Below are positions 20,843 to 32,794 of a DNA stretch of 64,000 nt, piece by piece. Each line of letters opens with the position of its first letter. Position 1 is the stretch's first letter. The stretch comes from Podarcis raffonei (taxonomy: Eukaryota > Chordata > Lepidosauria > Squamata > Lacertidae). The notes beneath the pieces are model-generated. The model did not search any database, was not told the origin of the DNA, and saw only the letters and a program-made list of their open reading frames with translations. The DNA is taken from positions 31,930,501-31,994,500 of the forward strand of contig NC_070614.1 of assembly GCF_027172205.1 (NCBI RefSeq). The letters are read 5' to 3'. A program made the translations under genes and the position numbers.

Positions 20843-22850
20843 TTATTCTTGCATTGTGCTGAAGGAGCGGAACCACTGTATAACGGTGCCCCCAGCTTCT
20901 AGCTCCTCTAGACGGTCCAGAAGGATGTTATGATTAATGGTATCAAAGGCTACTGAGCGAGCCAGCAGAACTAGGAAACAGCTTTCACCTTTGTCCCTAG
21001 GCTGCCAGAGATCATCAACCAGCGCGACCAAGGCAGTTTCAGTCCCCTGATGAGGCCTGAATCCTGACTGGAAGGGATCCAAATGGTCCACATCCTCCAG
21101 GCATGCCTGGAGTTGTTCAGCAACCACCTGCTTAATCACCTTGCCCAAGAATGGAAGATTTGAGACTGGGCGATAATCTGCCATATTGGCCAGGTCCAAA
21201 GATGTTTTTTTAAGAAGTGGCTTAATGACCGCCTCTTTCAGCGGGTCTGGGACTCTCCCTCACAGAGGCAAGCATTCCCCACCCCATGGAGCCTATTGCC
21301 CAGCCCTTCCTGGCTTGCTTTTAAGAGCCAGGATGGGCAAGGATCAAGGAGACAGGTGGTCGGCTTCACTCGTCCAAGCAGCCTGTCAACATCCTTGGAG
21401 GTAACAGATTGGAATTGATCCCACGCAACTTAACTAGACAGAACTCTAGCACTCTTCCGCCCCGGCCCTGTTCCCATGGTGGAGTGTACCTCTTTCCAAA
21501 TCTAAGTGACTTTATCTGCAAAAATCTTTGCAAAATCATTGCAGGAGATCTTGGGGTCCTTACCAGGCCCCGGTGGCAAAGATGGTTGTGAACCTCCTGC
21601 AAGAGTCTCCTGCTGCTGTTTTCTGCAGATACAATAGAGGCGGTGAAGAAGATCCTCTTCGCCGTTGCTATCGCCACTTGGTAGGCTCGATGTTGAGCTC
21701 TAACCTGTGTCCAGTCAGATTCAGAATGAATTTTCTGCCACCGGCACTCTAGCCGTCTCAGCAATTGTTTCATTGCCCTCAGCTCTGGGGGAAACCATGG
21801 AGCTGTCTGGGCTCCATGCAATCAGAGAGGGTGCTTCGGAGCCAAACAGTCGATAGCCACATTCCAGCAGGCCACCAGGGAATCAGCTGAAAGGCTATTA
21901 ACATGGGATAAAACATCCCCTACCTCTCTCTGGAAACCATTTGGATCCATTAAGTGGCAGAGGCAGACCATCTGAATCGAGCCCACCTCCCTGCAAAAGG
22001 GAAGGGTCATAGAGAAGTCCAGGTGCACCAGTAAGTGATCCGAGCATGGCACTTCTTTTGTTTTGCTTTTATTTAGTGTCAGATCACCCACATCTATAGA
22101 GGTGAACACCAGGTATAAGGCATGTCTGCGACTATGAGTTGGGCCAAACTTATTCAGGGACAGCCCCATGGAGGCCATGCTTTCCACAAAGTCCTGAGGT
22201 GCCCCTTGTAAGGTTGTGTTGGCATTGATGCTAAAATCCCCCAGGACAACCAAACTAGGTGTCTCCAGGAGCACATCCACCACGACCTGAAGCAGCTCGG
22301 GCAAGGAATCCTTGGTGCAGTGGGGAGGTTGGTACACCAAAAGGAATCCTGTACTGCCCCTATTGCCCAACTTCCAGAACATGCACTCAGAAAACTGGGT
22401 CTTCCCAATAGGATGCCTGGTGCAAACTAATGACTTCCTAAAACTCACTGCAACCCCCACTCCCCGCCCATATGATCTGGGTTTCTGTGTATAATAGAAA
22501 CTTGGTGGACAAGGAGTGGCAAGAACAGGCCCTTCTGCTTCATTCAACCAAGTCTCTGTTACACATGCCAGGTCAAGTCCTCCATCCCCAATTAAGTCAT
22601 TGATTCTGGTATCCTTCCGGTCAAGGCCAGACCTGGAGGCAGGGATAGTCTTCAAACAATGACTAAACCCGCCTCCTCGGTAATGACATGGTCTGGTCTT
22701 AGTATAGCTCCTCCTCCTAAGCGTGATCACTGAGATCGGATGTCCCAGCGCATCCCCCCTGTGGAACCTGCCCCAGCCATTCTGTTGGCTGGGGCCCACT
22801 CCCAGGCAGCCCTGACCCTCTCCCCTTAAAAGCAAAACACAAACAATACT
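20843..22850 (-). mobile_element. L2-clade LINE, 5' half (endonuclease plus start of RT)
   Basis: Minus-strand frames show an APE-type endonuclease (LACVTETWLNEAEGP, YGRGVGVAVSFRKSL, LVVLGDFSINANTT, CSDHLLVHLDF) at about 22,600-21,990. An RT N-terminal part (DYRPVSNLPFLGKVIKQVV, LDPFQSGFRPHQGTETALV, then AFDTINHNILL) lies at about 21,190-20,850. The frame is broken into at least three pieces (changes of frame near 21,820 and 21,366). The RT catalytic half and the 3' tail are missing at the left edge, which coincides with the end of the duplicated block. This is opposite to the usual 5' truncation. Confidence 0.85.
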
Positions 22851-23657
22851 GAATAATAATAATAATTAGAAACTAATAATAATAAGAAAAACAATTTACA
22901 ATTACATTAAAACTAAACCTATTCCCAGTCCCACCCAAATGTCCACCCCACCCTGCAACAGAGAAAAACACACACACAAAAACCCCCACAGTTTAAAACA
23001 CCACAGATAAAAATAAATTTAAAGGACGAGCCCTCTCTGCTGAGCAGCCGCCACAGTCCTTGTGAAGCCTATCTTGTTGTTGTTGTTGATAATGATGATG
23101 TCACCATAAATTTGTTCTTATGTGAACTTTCTGAAAACAATTTGAAAACTATATAACTAGGTAGAGCAACAAGGATACCTATCCCAGGGGCAGCATAGAC
23201 TCAAAGGTTATGTATTATATTTCCATTTTTTAAAATAATATTGAAATTTCCCCCCAATAAAACAAAAAATCAGAAAACAATAACAAGTAGCTTTTGCATG
23301 AAAGTGTTGTCCCAGGAACAAATGCTTGTCCAATATGGAAATATTTCTTCCACTTTAAGTGATTAAGGGGGGAAACTACACTGAAGCAGAGTTAGGGTTG
23401 TGTTCAGTTAAGTTTTATTTGGAGTAACTCATTAAAATCAATTATGTTTATTACATTTAAGGTGTCAGTTCTAAGTAGGACTTACCATGCATACAACACA
23501 AACATTTTACATTTCCAGTGATATTAATAATAACTCACAATTTGAATTTGATATATTATGCAATGCTAAAATGCAATACAATGAAAATAAAGCGGGAAAT
23601 GATGTAAGTTTTATGTTAAATTATTCCATAATTTAACACAAGTAAGCAGCAGGGTTA
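22851..23657. other. Intergenic, nothing recognised
   Basis: A/T-rich sequence with AAT-like runs next to the L2 start. No gene or named repeat is supported. Confidence 0.5.
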
Positions 23658-24608
23658 TCAGTGAAAAGGAAGCATGGTGTTCTTGCTTGAAATCTTCCAG
23701 TAAAACAGCTTCCCCAGGGCAGCTTTGACATCCTTATTCCTCATGCTGTAGATTACTGGGTTCATCATTGGAGGAACCACAGAATATATCACAGCAAGCA
23801 TCTGGTCCAGCTTGTATGAAGAGATGGAGGCTGGCATGAGATAAGTAAAAAGAATGGTGCCAACTAAGACAGAGAGAACAATGAGATGGGGAATGCAAGT
23901 GGAGAAGGCTTTTTGCCTGTTTGCCATGGACTGCATGCTCAATACTGTGCTGAAGATCTGCACATAGGTCAAGATGATGAACACAAAGCAGCCAATACCT
24001 AATGCGCAACTGAAGAGCAGTGTCCAAATTTCATTGAGGTATGAATCAGCGCATGAGATCTTCATTAGGTGTGGGATTTCACAAAAGAACTGATTGATAA
24101 CGTTGGAACAGAAGGGCAGTGAAAAAATAGTGCCAGTATGCACAGCAGCATTAAGCAAACCTGCCATCCACGATCCGCCTGCCAGTTGGATGCATCTTCC
24201 CCACTTCATCACAGACGCATAATGTAGTGGGTGGCAGATGGCCACATATCGGTCATAGGCCATGACCGTGAGGAGGAACACATCCGATGACAGGAAAAAA
24301 ACAAAGGAAAGCATTTGTGTCACGCATTCAGAATATGAAATCAATGTTGAGTTCATGAGCGCATTGGCCATTGATTTGGGAATAATGACAGAGGTGGAGC
24401 CAAGTTCTCCTATCGATAAATTGACAAGGAAGAAATACATTGGGGTCTGAAGGTTGGTGTTGAGGGCTACTAGAATTATGAGAATCAGATTTCCTGTAAG
24501 GATAACCAGATACATTGCTGAGAAGACTGCAAACTGTAAAAGTTGAAACTCTCGTTGGTTAGAAAATCCCAGAAGCAGGAAATCATTGATTATTGTTATA
24601 TTAGACAT
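23658..24608 (-). CDS. Olfactory receptor, class II, intact
   Basis: A 316-aa single-exon OR with start MSNITIINDF at 24,608. It shows NIT glycosylation site, TGN in TM1, LQTPMYFFLVNLS, MAYDRYVAICHPLHY, loop 2 QFFCEIPHLMKISCADSYL, KAFSTCIPHLIV and PPMMNPVIYSMRNKDVKAAL. It is a distinct paralogue, more diverged than the 15,838/28,416 pair. A relic of another OR (24,786-24,880) lies just upstream, marking the left edge of duplication copy B. No defect is seen. Confidence 0.96.
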   Translation of the reverse strand: MSNITIINDFLLLGFSNQREFQLLQFAVFSAMYLVILTGNLILIILVALNTNLQTPMYFFLVNLSIGELGSTSVIIPKSMANALMNSTLISYSECVTQMLSFVFFLSSDVFLLTVMAYDRYVAICHPLHYASVMKWGRCIQLAGGSWMAGLLNAAVHTGTIFSLPFCSNVINQFFCEIPHLMKISCADSYLNEIWTLLFSCALGIGCFVFIILTYVQIFSTVLSMQSMANRQKAFSTCIPHLIVLSVLVGTILFTYLMPASISSYKLDQMLAVIYSVVPPMMNPVIYSMRNKDVKAALGKLFYWKISSKNTMLPFH

Positions 24609-24785
24609 TACTTCTCCCTCATGCTCAAGAGGTACAGTAGCACAGATTACCAGTCATTAGAAGCCAGGAATTGAAACCTATAGAAGGGGGGGGGGAATAC
24701 CATTAATCTTCATAAATATTAACTTATATTGCCTGAACATTCAATACTGCATTTCTTTAAAGTGTGTTCTCGCTACAAAACAGCA

Positions 24786-24880
24786 ACATCAGAATAGTCA
24801 GGTATACTCCTAAGAAGCTCACAAAGTGCAAAATTTGCCATTCTTGGTCCCTCGAAATTTCCAGTAGTAGAAAATTGTTA
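24786..24880 (-). pseudogene. Olfactory receptor relic (N-terminal TM1 region)
   Basis: About 95 bases resemble 11,558-11,655 of the OR at 10,716: CATCAGAATAG(C/T)CAGGTAT, then CACAAAGTGCAAAA and GCCATTCTTGGTCCC. It corresponds to the TM1 region and N-terminus of that OR on the minus strand. The rest of the gene is absent, so the duplication breakpoint fell inside the OR coding exon. Confidence 0.8.
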
Positions 24881-27800
24881 ATGTTCATTCTAAAGTCTTA
24901 TTTTTTCATTAATGTTAGAATTATAGTTACTGCCATGTATGATATTTTTTATTACTTTATTGTTAAATGAATGATATCACAATTTCAGTTTTCCCAATGT
25001 AGTTTTTTACTGGATCCAAACAAATTTTGCACCAACAGAAAGGCACTTCCACTAATAAATCTCCAACCACCTGCAGCCAACTTGAGTCTCTTCGCATTTG
25101 ATTTCTAAGGGTCCTTCAGTACAGAGAGTTCAGGGGTTTGCAGTGAGGAAAACAACCTAGGAAAGCCTCTTACAGGCACAGATCTCCTCACACTTTCCTG
25201 GTTTCAGACTTTAGTCTATAAAGCAATACTCAGACATCAGGTTAACAGAATGCCTGTTGTGTTTTGGTGCTAAGAAAATACCCTGAAGCTAAACTGGTTT
25301 CGCTATGAACACTACCTGGATGACAGAGTGTCACTGAACCATATGTTTGCCACCCTGAGATCTTTTCAAAGGCAAAAGTGTCATGAATAAATAAAATTGC
25401 AAAGGCTTGGGACCCATGTTGTGAGGAGCCCCTTCCAACAAAGTGGCTTCTCAAGGGTCACAGACTGATACAAGGAGAATGGAAGGAGTGGAAACATTTA
25501 TTCTGGAAACTTATTCATTTTATTTATCTTGGGGATCCAAGTCAATACGATTCTTGTGAGTTTATTTTACCATATTGTCCTAAGCTTCAGGTGATTCCTT
25601 AAACTCCTGACTCACTAACTATTATCTCTGTTCCCATTCTTGCCTCATCAGTCTAACATGCAATGTATCAGCTTCGGAAAGAAATAGCATAAATCCCATA
25701 CTGTGTACAGGGTTTAAAAGAACAGTAGAAGAAGTTGTTCGGAGAGGAGGAGTATGTCTGGTGAGGGACACATCATGCTCCTTTCTGGAGTAGTTTCTCC
25801 ACCTTTGGTCCCCACCATGCACTCAGTTCTCACCTGTGGCTCTTAGAAGCTGTCTCCTCACATTTCATGCCAGTATGAGAGATCCATCGCTGTCTCTCCT
25901 CTGTTAGATTCACAGCTCCTTTTGCTTCACAGGTGCATGTTAGAGGAAAAGGTTATTTAAAGAAGCACTGAGAGAGAAAGATGAATGTGATAGTGGAAAT
26001 ATATTGCTGACCTCTATTCGTTGCTAAAGATTAGCTCCCTCTTTCTCTGAATAGCATGGCACTAACAGCCCGGAGGCACTGCCAAAAAAACAGAAGCAAA
26101 AGACCAAAGTTTACAATCTAAGGCTCTCTCTCATCATGAATTCCTGATACTGTCTACTTTTCTCATACTGTCTTTCTCATGCTGCATGCACAGTGAGACC
26201 CAGGCAAGGATTCCACTTCTGTTTCTTATCATACCCATATGGAATGGGGGCAGGGTAAGTGCAGTGTTTAAGTAATTAAGGGAATTAATTCAACAGTGAC
26301 ATTTTTGCAGAGGCTGATGCAATGGCAGCTCCTAAGAATCCTTGCTAGGCATTGGGGAAATCCCTTCACCATTAGGGAAGCGTTGATAGGCAAAACACCA
26401 CCGTTAGTAGGCAGGATCCCTCAAATTGTGGATAACCATATAACTGCAGCATGCATACACTACATGTCCAGCATATGGAAGAGTCCTACTTAAAAGCAGT
26501 TCCCACCCATCCTATATATCTCCCCACGGAGGTTGACACTTCATGCAAGCTTATGCCACAATAAATTTATGAATGTTAAAAGTGCCAAGAGGTTTTTGTG
26601 GGTGTGTGGGCAGACGAGATGCTCCTTGACCATGAAAATTATACACCATTATACCGGTGCGGGACTTGATATTAATGGAAAAGATTCACTCACAAGTTTG
26701 AAAACCAAAGAAATAACACAAATCAGAACAGTTTTTTAAAACATGTTTCTGCTTTATTTTCTATTCGACTTCAAAAGAACATGGCTATAGCCCACCAGTC
26801 ATGAAAACATTTTGGAAGGTATTTGTATTTGAAAGAGAAATATTCATATCTGAAAAGCACTGGGACTGTTCTCAGTGGAAGGCTCTTTTTTTTCCTTTCT
26901 TGTGTTTATTATGTAAATGATAGATGAACCTCTTTAAAAAGACAATGAAAAACTCACACTAACTCTGTTTTGGTTCAACTTTAGGCACTGCACGTGTCTA
27001 CCAATGTTCTTTCTTCAGCAGTGCACTGTGATCTTTTTTAAAGCTATGGGGGCACATCATGACCTCACACAGGTGCACTACAATCCTGTTACAGATGCAG
27101 CCAAAGGCAGCTCTGAAACCCCCCAGAAAAATCCAGCCAACTAGCCATATGTCATGTCATGCTATGTCATTCCCCACCATTGCCTAAGACCCAGAATAAA
27201 ATGGAGGTTCCTCACATCCCTGGCTGGTGAGCAGAGTTCAGTTTCATAGGCCACAAATTGTGTGCAGAGCAGGTATGATATATGTATGTCATGCAGCCAG
27301 ATTTCTAGCACACCAGAAGATAGAAGAGTATACAGCTGGTTTAAAAACTATATTTTGATTATATAAAGGTATTACATTGTACTCAATATATATAGCATAA
27401 ACTACACCAATAAAGATAAAAAGAGGTGCACTACAATCCTGTTGCAGATACAGCCAAAGGCAGCTCTGAAACCCCCAAGCAAGCAATGTTAGAGAATAGA
27501 AATATAAATCTGAAAGCAGAACACCAGTTGGGGGAAAAATCTGTTTCAACGGCACAGTCTTTTTCAATTCTGTCAAACAGGAGACTGTCCCCTCTGGGGC
27601 ACCATAGCTTTGCATCTAGCTCAATACTTCATTTTGCTACAAGACTCTGTCTGGCATACTGCCCTGAATGGCAACCAACTTGTGTCCAGCCTGATGTTTT
27701 CCTTATTCACAAGAGACTGTTGTGTGTGCTGCCCCTATACTAATATTAGCTATGTGAAAAATAGTCTCCTGATTAGTGTCATTTGCATTAGTCCAAAGGC

Positions 27801-28415
27801 TTAAAATCCCCAGTTTGTCCATGCAGACTATCTTTCTTCACCTCCTTCCCAGATGGCTTCAACTGTTCCTGTTTGTTTGTTTTTGCTTGCTTGCTTACTT
27901 GCTTGCAGTATGGACATTTTCAGGATAAACCTATTGACTGTCTGCCCAGACACTTACTATAGTAGGTGGTATTTGATGGAAGAAATGTGCCTTGTACGGA
28001 TGTCTCAGACAGAAATTCATCATCTACATCTGTAGCAAGGGATTGGGAAACTGGCTAACCTGTAGAATTCTTGCCTGGAGATTCTCTACAAATTGTGATT
28101 GTGGCAGGGAAGCAGAGTGCCTTAAACAGATGTGTTCAGGCAAAAATTCATCATGGCTACATGAAGCATGTGACTGAGGAAGCTGCTGCACCTGTTGAAT
28201 GCCTCCTCCCCCATCCCAAAAGCCAGGGCAAAGTATGGATGCATGGAACCAAGTTTGCAAGCTAGCATAATAGACAACCCTTGACAAAGTATTCCCTGCT
28301 TAAATGGTGTGAACATTAAGGTACTTTAAATTTCCATTTCCTTGATATTTTAAGCAGGGGTAGAAATGGCAAACACCTCAAATCACATGTGGCAGTGGTG
28401 GTGGTGGTTTTTAAA
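24881..28415. other. Non-coding duplicated spacer (copy B)
   Basis: No gene is seen. A 60-bp segment is present twice in copy B (about 27,066-27,122 and 27,424-27,480), against once in copy A. Confidence 0.7.
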
Positions 28416-29357
28416 CTATGAAACTGATTTATTGTTTGGAAGTTTCTGGTAAAACAGCTTCCGCAGGGCAGTTTTGACATCCTTATTCCTCATGCTGTAA
28501 ATTAACGGGTTCATCATTGGAGGAAACACTGAGTATATCACAACAAGCACTTCATCCAGATTAAATGAAGGGCTGGAGGTTGGCATGACATAGGCAAAGA
28601 GACTTGTACTAAGTAAGAGAGAGACAACAGTGAGGTGGGGAATGCAGGTAGAGAAGGCTTTCTGTCTACTTGCTTTCGAGGACATTCTCAGCACTGCAGT
28701 AAAGATCTGAACATAGGATGTAACAATGAGCACAAAGCAGCCAAGACCTAAGGCTGAACTAAAGAGAAGGGGCCACATTTCATTCAAGTACGAATTAGCA
28801 CATGAGATCTTCATCAGGTGTGGGATTTCACAGAAGAACTGAGTGATGATGTTGGAGCAGAAGGGCAGTGAAAAAATGGTACCTGTGTGCAAAGCAGCAT
28901 TAAGGAAGCCTGCTGCCCATGCCCCACCAGCCAGCTGAATACACCTTCCCCACTTCATCACAGAGGTATAGTGCAGTGGGTGACAGATGGCCACATACCG
29001 GTCATAGGCCATGACAGCGAGGAGGAAAATATCTGATGACATGAAGAGGACGAACAAAAGCATTTGTGCAGCACATTCAGAATAAGAAATATGTGTTGTG
29101 TTCATCAGGGCATTAGCTATTGATCTGGGAATGGTGACGGTTGTGGATCCAAGGTCAACAACTGATAAGTTGACAAGGAAGAAATACATTGGGGTCTGAA
29201 GGTGGGTAGTTCTAGCTACCAGAATGATGATGAGGAAGTTTCCAATGAGAATTGCCATGTACATTGCTGTGAAGACTGCAAGGTGTAAGATCTGGAGTTC
29301 CCTTTGCTCTGAAAATCCCAGAAGCAGGAAATATCTTACGATGGTTACATTAGACAT
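28416..29357 (-). CDS. Olfactory receptor, class II, intact (copy B)
   Basis: A 313-aa OR, the near-twin of 15,838-16,779. The start MSNVTIVRYF at 29,357 matches the twin. A further ATG at 29,489 is in frame, but the added 44 residues are not OR-like, and an AG acceptor (CCCCCAACAG) sits just before the chosen start. All OR signatures are present (MAYDRYVAICHPLHY, KAFSTCIPHLTV, PPMMNPLIYSMRNKDVKTAL). Differences from the twin cluster in extracellular loop 2, where it reads KISCANSYLNEMW against KISCSDPYFSEMW. That patch is closer to the OR at 23,658. Confidence 0.96.
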   Translation of the reverse strand: MSNVTIVRYFLLLGFSEQRELQILHLAVFTAMYMAILIGNFLIIILVARTTHLQTPMYFFLVNLSVVDLGSTTVTIPRSIANALMNTTHISYSECAAQMLLFVLFMSSDIFLLAVMAYDRYVAICHPLHYTSVMKWGRCIQLAGGAWAAGFLNAALHTGTIFSLPFCSNIITQFFCEIPHLMKISCANSYLNEMWPLLFSSALGLGCFVLIVTSYVQIFTAVLRMSSKASRQKAFSTCIPHLTVVSLLLSTSLFAYVMPTSSPSFNLDEVLVVIYSVFPPMMNPLIYSMRNKDVKTALRKLFYQKLPNNKSVS

Positions 29358-29624
29358 GTCTTTGCAACCTGTTGGGGGAATAAGAGAGACTATTATAAAA
29401 ATTTTACTATTGCAAGAAAATGTTTCCATCCAATACTTAAAAGAACAGGCTTGTTGGAGCAGAACAAAGGCATATCTAGCAATGACCAACCCAATACCTA
29501 TTGGAAGTCCACATGCAGGTCACAAGCACAATACCATTGTACCACTCATGTTCTTCAGCAACTGGTATTCAGAGACACATATGTTCCATCATTTCTCTGG
29601 TGAAAATAGTGACATCCTATTTAA

Positions 29625-29860
29625 TAATAGTAATAATATTTATACTACGCCCATCTGACTGGGTTGCCCCAGCCACTCTGGACTGCTTCCCTCATATATA
29701 AAAACATATATAAAAATATAATAGAACAGTAAACATTTTTTTAAAACTTCCCTATACAGGGCTTCCTTCAGATGTCTTCTAAAGGTTGTATAGTTCCTTA
29801 TCTCCTTGATTGGTGGTCTCATAACTCCAAGCCCTCCAACATTTCTCCAATAAAAATAGG
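29625..29860 (-). mobile_element. L2-like LINE 3' end (copy B counterpart)
   Basis: ATAATA-rich tail, then CCCATCTGACTGGGTTGCCC and the reversed L2 end. Same insertion as 16,985-17,258. Confidence 0.7.
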
Positions 29861-32094
29861 GATGTCTTAACGGAAATTGGGACATTCCAGGACCAAATCA
29901 GAAACTGGGACAGCTTCTGTAAATCCAGGACTGTCCCTGGAAAATAGGGACACTTGGAAGGTCTGGAGACATATTCCAACTTAATGATATTTTTAGGGAC
30001 AACTGTAACGTAGAGAGTGCAGCATGCTGACCGTTTGTGTAAAATAAAAATAAAAATCCCTACATTTAACATCACAGCTACATAACAAACAGTTTGACCC
30101 TCAATTTTCACATATCCCTTCCTTCTGAAATCTCCACTTTGTGTAGAGCAGCCTGAAAACCCTTACCACATCTACTCAGAAGTATGTCAATAGGGCTTAT
30201 TCCCTGGTAAATTGCTCCATTAATCCCTCAAATGAGTATTTTCCTTAAAACTAGGAATGATTTGCTTTATATTCAGAAGCAGTATAGATCTGACTGCCAG
30301 AATGAAACAAGAGGGAATAGCCATGCCTTTCATAGTGTCTGTGTGCATTTCTCATCTGCATCGAGCTTGTTTGGGGCAGAGGAGAGACACTATGCTGAGC
30401 TGCAGGTATCACTGCTCTGACCCACCATCACTGTTCATATGCACCCACTCTCTGTCTCTCTTTCCAACTACCTGCCTCTTATCTTAAGGATGATATATCT
30501 ATATTTTCTATTAAACACTGGTTCTATCTAATATGTTGTTAAATCAATGAGATCAATGACAGGCTGCATATCAACATTAGTTGGACTCCACATGGGATAT
30601 ATTCTACTAAGGTTTACTCAAAGCAGACTCACTGAACTCAATTCACCTAATTTAGTCATCCCACTCATTTCAACAGGCCATCTTAGAGCAGGACTAATTT
30701 AGGCTTGCCATATTTCCAGATGTAAAAATCCAAACACCTGATAGCCCATCCGCCGCCGCCAAAGCCAATGTCACCCACACCAGAGCGAAAGACCGGATTG
30801 CCTGCACCAGAGCCCCAGCTGGAACCATAGCTGCCTGAGCACAAAAAAACCCAAATCCCATACATTTTAAAGTGTAATATTACCCCGGATGGGCATGTAA
30901 GACACCATAGCCAGGATCCAACTAAGGTTATACAGTAAGCAAAGGTAGCCTTAGTGACCCATGAGAAAAATCCATATTACGGCAATAACTAAGATGAACG
31001 AAAATTTCACAAAATAGTTGCATTCAAGTCTCACTGTAACCACAGTCCCATTTAGCTGTGAATGTTTTAAACCTTGTGATTTCAATAGATTTAAATGACT
31101 GGTTTCTGCTGGATCAGAAATCTCACCAATAGTCGTTTGGCAAATATCGCACCATGGAGAGCTGGACAGAAACAGCTTAGGATGCCTAAGAAAGGAAAAC
31201 ATGCTTAGCAGAAGTATGTCTTGCTAACCATTACTATCCCCACAATATTTACACAATACATGAGGCCATGCTGAGGCATGAAAGGAAATTGCATGGTAGA
31301 TGTCACATGGAGCATGCTGTCTCCTTGGTTGTAGTTTGCAAACGCGACAAATAACATGCCTTCTGAGAACAGGCACTCACTAAGGGAAAAAGAGTAAAAA
31401 TACAATGTCGGCTTAGTGCACTCAGGTCAGAAGAAGATCAAAGTACATGATGGGGGGGATAACAAAGGGATTAGATCCACACCGTACCTTTTTGTATAGT
31501 GTAGATCTGGTTTGATTTAGAAGTGAGGGAGTTTCTTTTGGGGAGGGGGAATCAGAAACAGACGCATACAGAAATACAAAAATAAAATACTGGGGCAAAG
31601 GAAACCAGAGAATGGGGGGGGAGGGGAGAGGGGGGGGAGAGAGAGATTTGATAAGTTTAAAATGTTTTTCCTTACAAATATTTTCCAGCTGGATGCTGAA
31701 AATTCTCCCCTGAATCTTAAATTGCCATATAACATGATGTTTATCACTTTTTCCACCCACCCACTCCTTCAATTGTCCTTTCATCTACCATTCATCATTC
31801 AGGGAAGCAACCAGAATGTCCATATTTACTTCATGTACTTACATTTAGCTTCCTGTTTCTTTGAGGTTTGAAGGAAGCAACCTGTCATTCTTCATGCATA
31901 AGCTGTGTGCCCTGCTGGGTACAAGCAGAACTAGAAGTGCTAAGGGGATGTGAGCAATGGGATATAAAGTGTAAGAATAGTTCCTAGGGATTAATCAACT
32001 GAAAGTTCTGTGCATCTCTGCAACAAAGCCCCAGAGACAAAACAGCGTCACTCTTACATGCCCCTTTCAAAGCATTTTTCATCATACATGGTTC
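29861..32094. other. Non-coding duplicated spacer (copy B)
   Basis: Matches 17,478-20,836 minus its insertions. It contains a G-rich purine run at about 31,610-31,645. No gene is seen. Confidence 0.7.
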
Positions 32095-32099
32095 TTTTT

Positions 32100-32790
32100 T
32101 TATAAAAAAAAGAATCATTTATGATTTTCAGGTTTATACATTTCAATAATTTTACAATCATTTTAACATTTCATTTTTTATTTTATATGAATATTTATTG
32201 AATGTTATAACAAATAATGATACAAATCTCATTCATCATGTTATATACAATTATTCTCCCTCCCCTCCTCTGGGCTTCCCTCAACTCCCCCTCTGCTGAG
32301 TTATTTAATTTAATTTATTGTATTCTGCTTTTCCTGCGCAAAAATAAAATCCCTTATCATTTCTCTAAAATATATTTTACTCAAATGAAATTGTGAACCT
32401 TTATTCAAATCCTGCCAGTGAATCTAGTCCATTCTGTTGTTTCTGCAAATAAACTGTGAGTGGTTCCCAGAGTTTTTGGAAGTCCTTTTTGTCTTTCTCT
32501 CGTAATTTGTCTGTTAGTTTAGCCAATTCTGCATAGTTCATCAGTTTTTCTTGCCATTGTTACTTTGATGGTATTTCTTCCATCTTCCTATATTGTGCAA
32601 TCAAGATTCTTGCCACTGTTGTAGCATACATAAATAATGTCCATTTTTCTTTTGGTAGCTCTTGATTTGAGATACCTAACAAAAAGGCGTCTGGATGTTT
32701 AACAAAATTCATTAACATTTCAAAACTTGACTTCCTTCCCCCTCTTTCTGCAGTTCCTTAATTTTTAAAAAATGTCTTCTGCATATCCAT
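32100..32790 (-). mobile_element. L1 LINE 3' end, old
   Basis: On the minus strand, 32,410-32,640 decodes to an L1 ORF2 tail (MYATTVARILIAQYRKMEEI, then NYAELAKLTDKLREKDKKDF and LWEPLTVYLQKQQNG), with an in-frame stop and 3' UTR to the left. Confidence 0.8.
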
Positions 32791-32794
32791 ATTA

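Larger units (their letters stand above)
24786..32094. repeat. Segmental duplication, copy B
   Basis: Collinear with 11,558-20,836 but about 2 kb shorter. It carries the OR at 28,416 and the relic of the OR at 10,716. It lacks the two TA-flanked MITEs, the 14,588 repeat, the SINE, the two L2 tails and the hAT-like MITE found in copy A. Confidence 0.85.
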
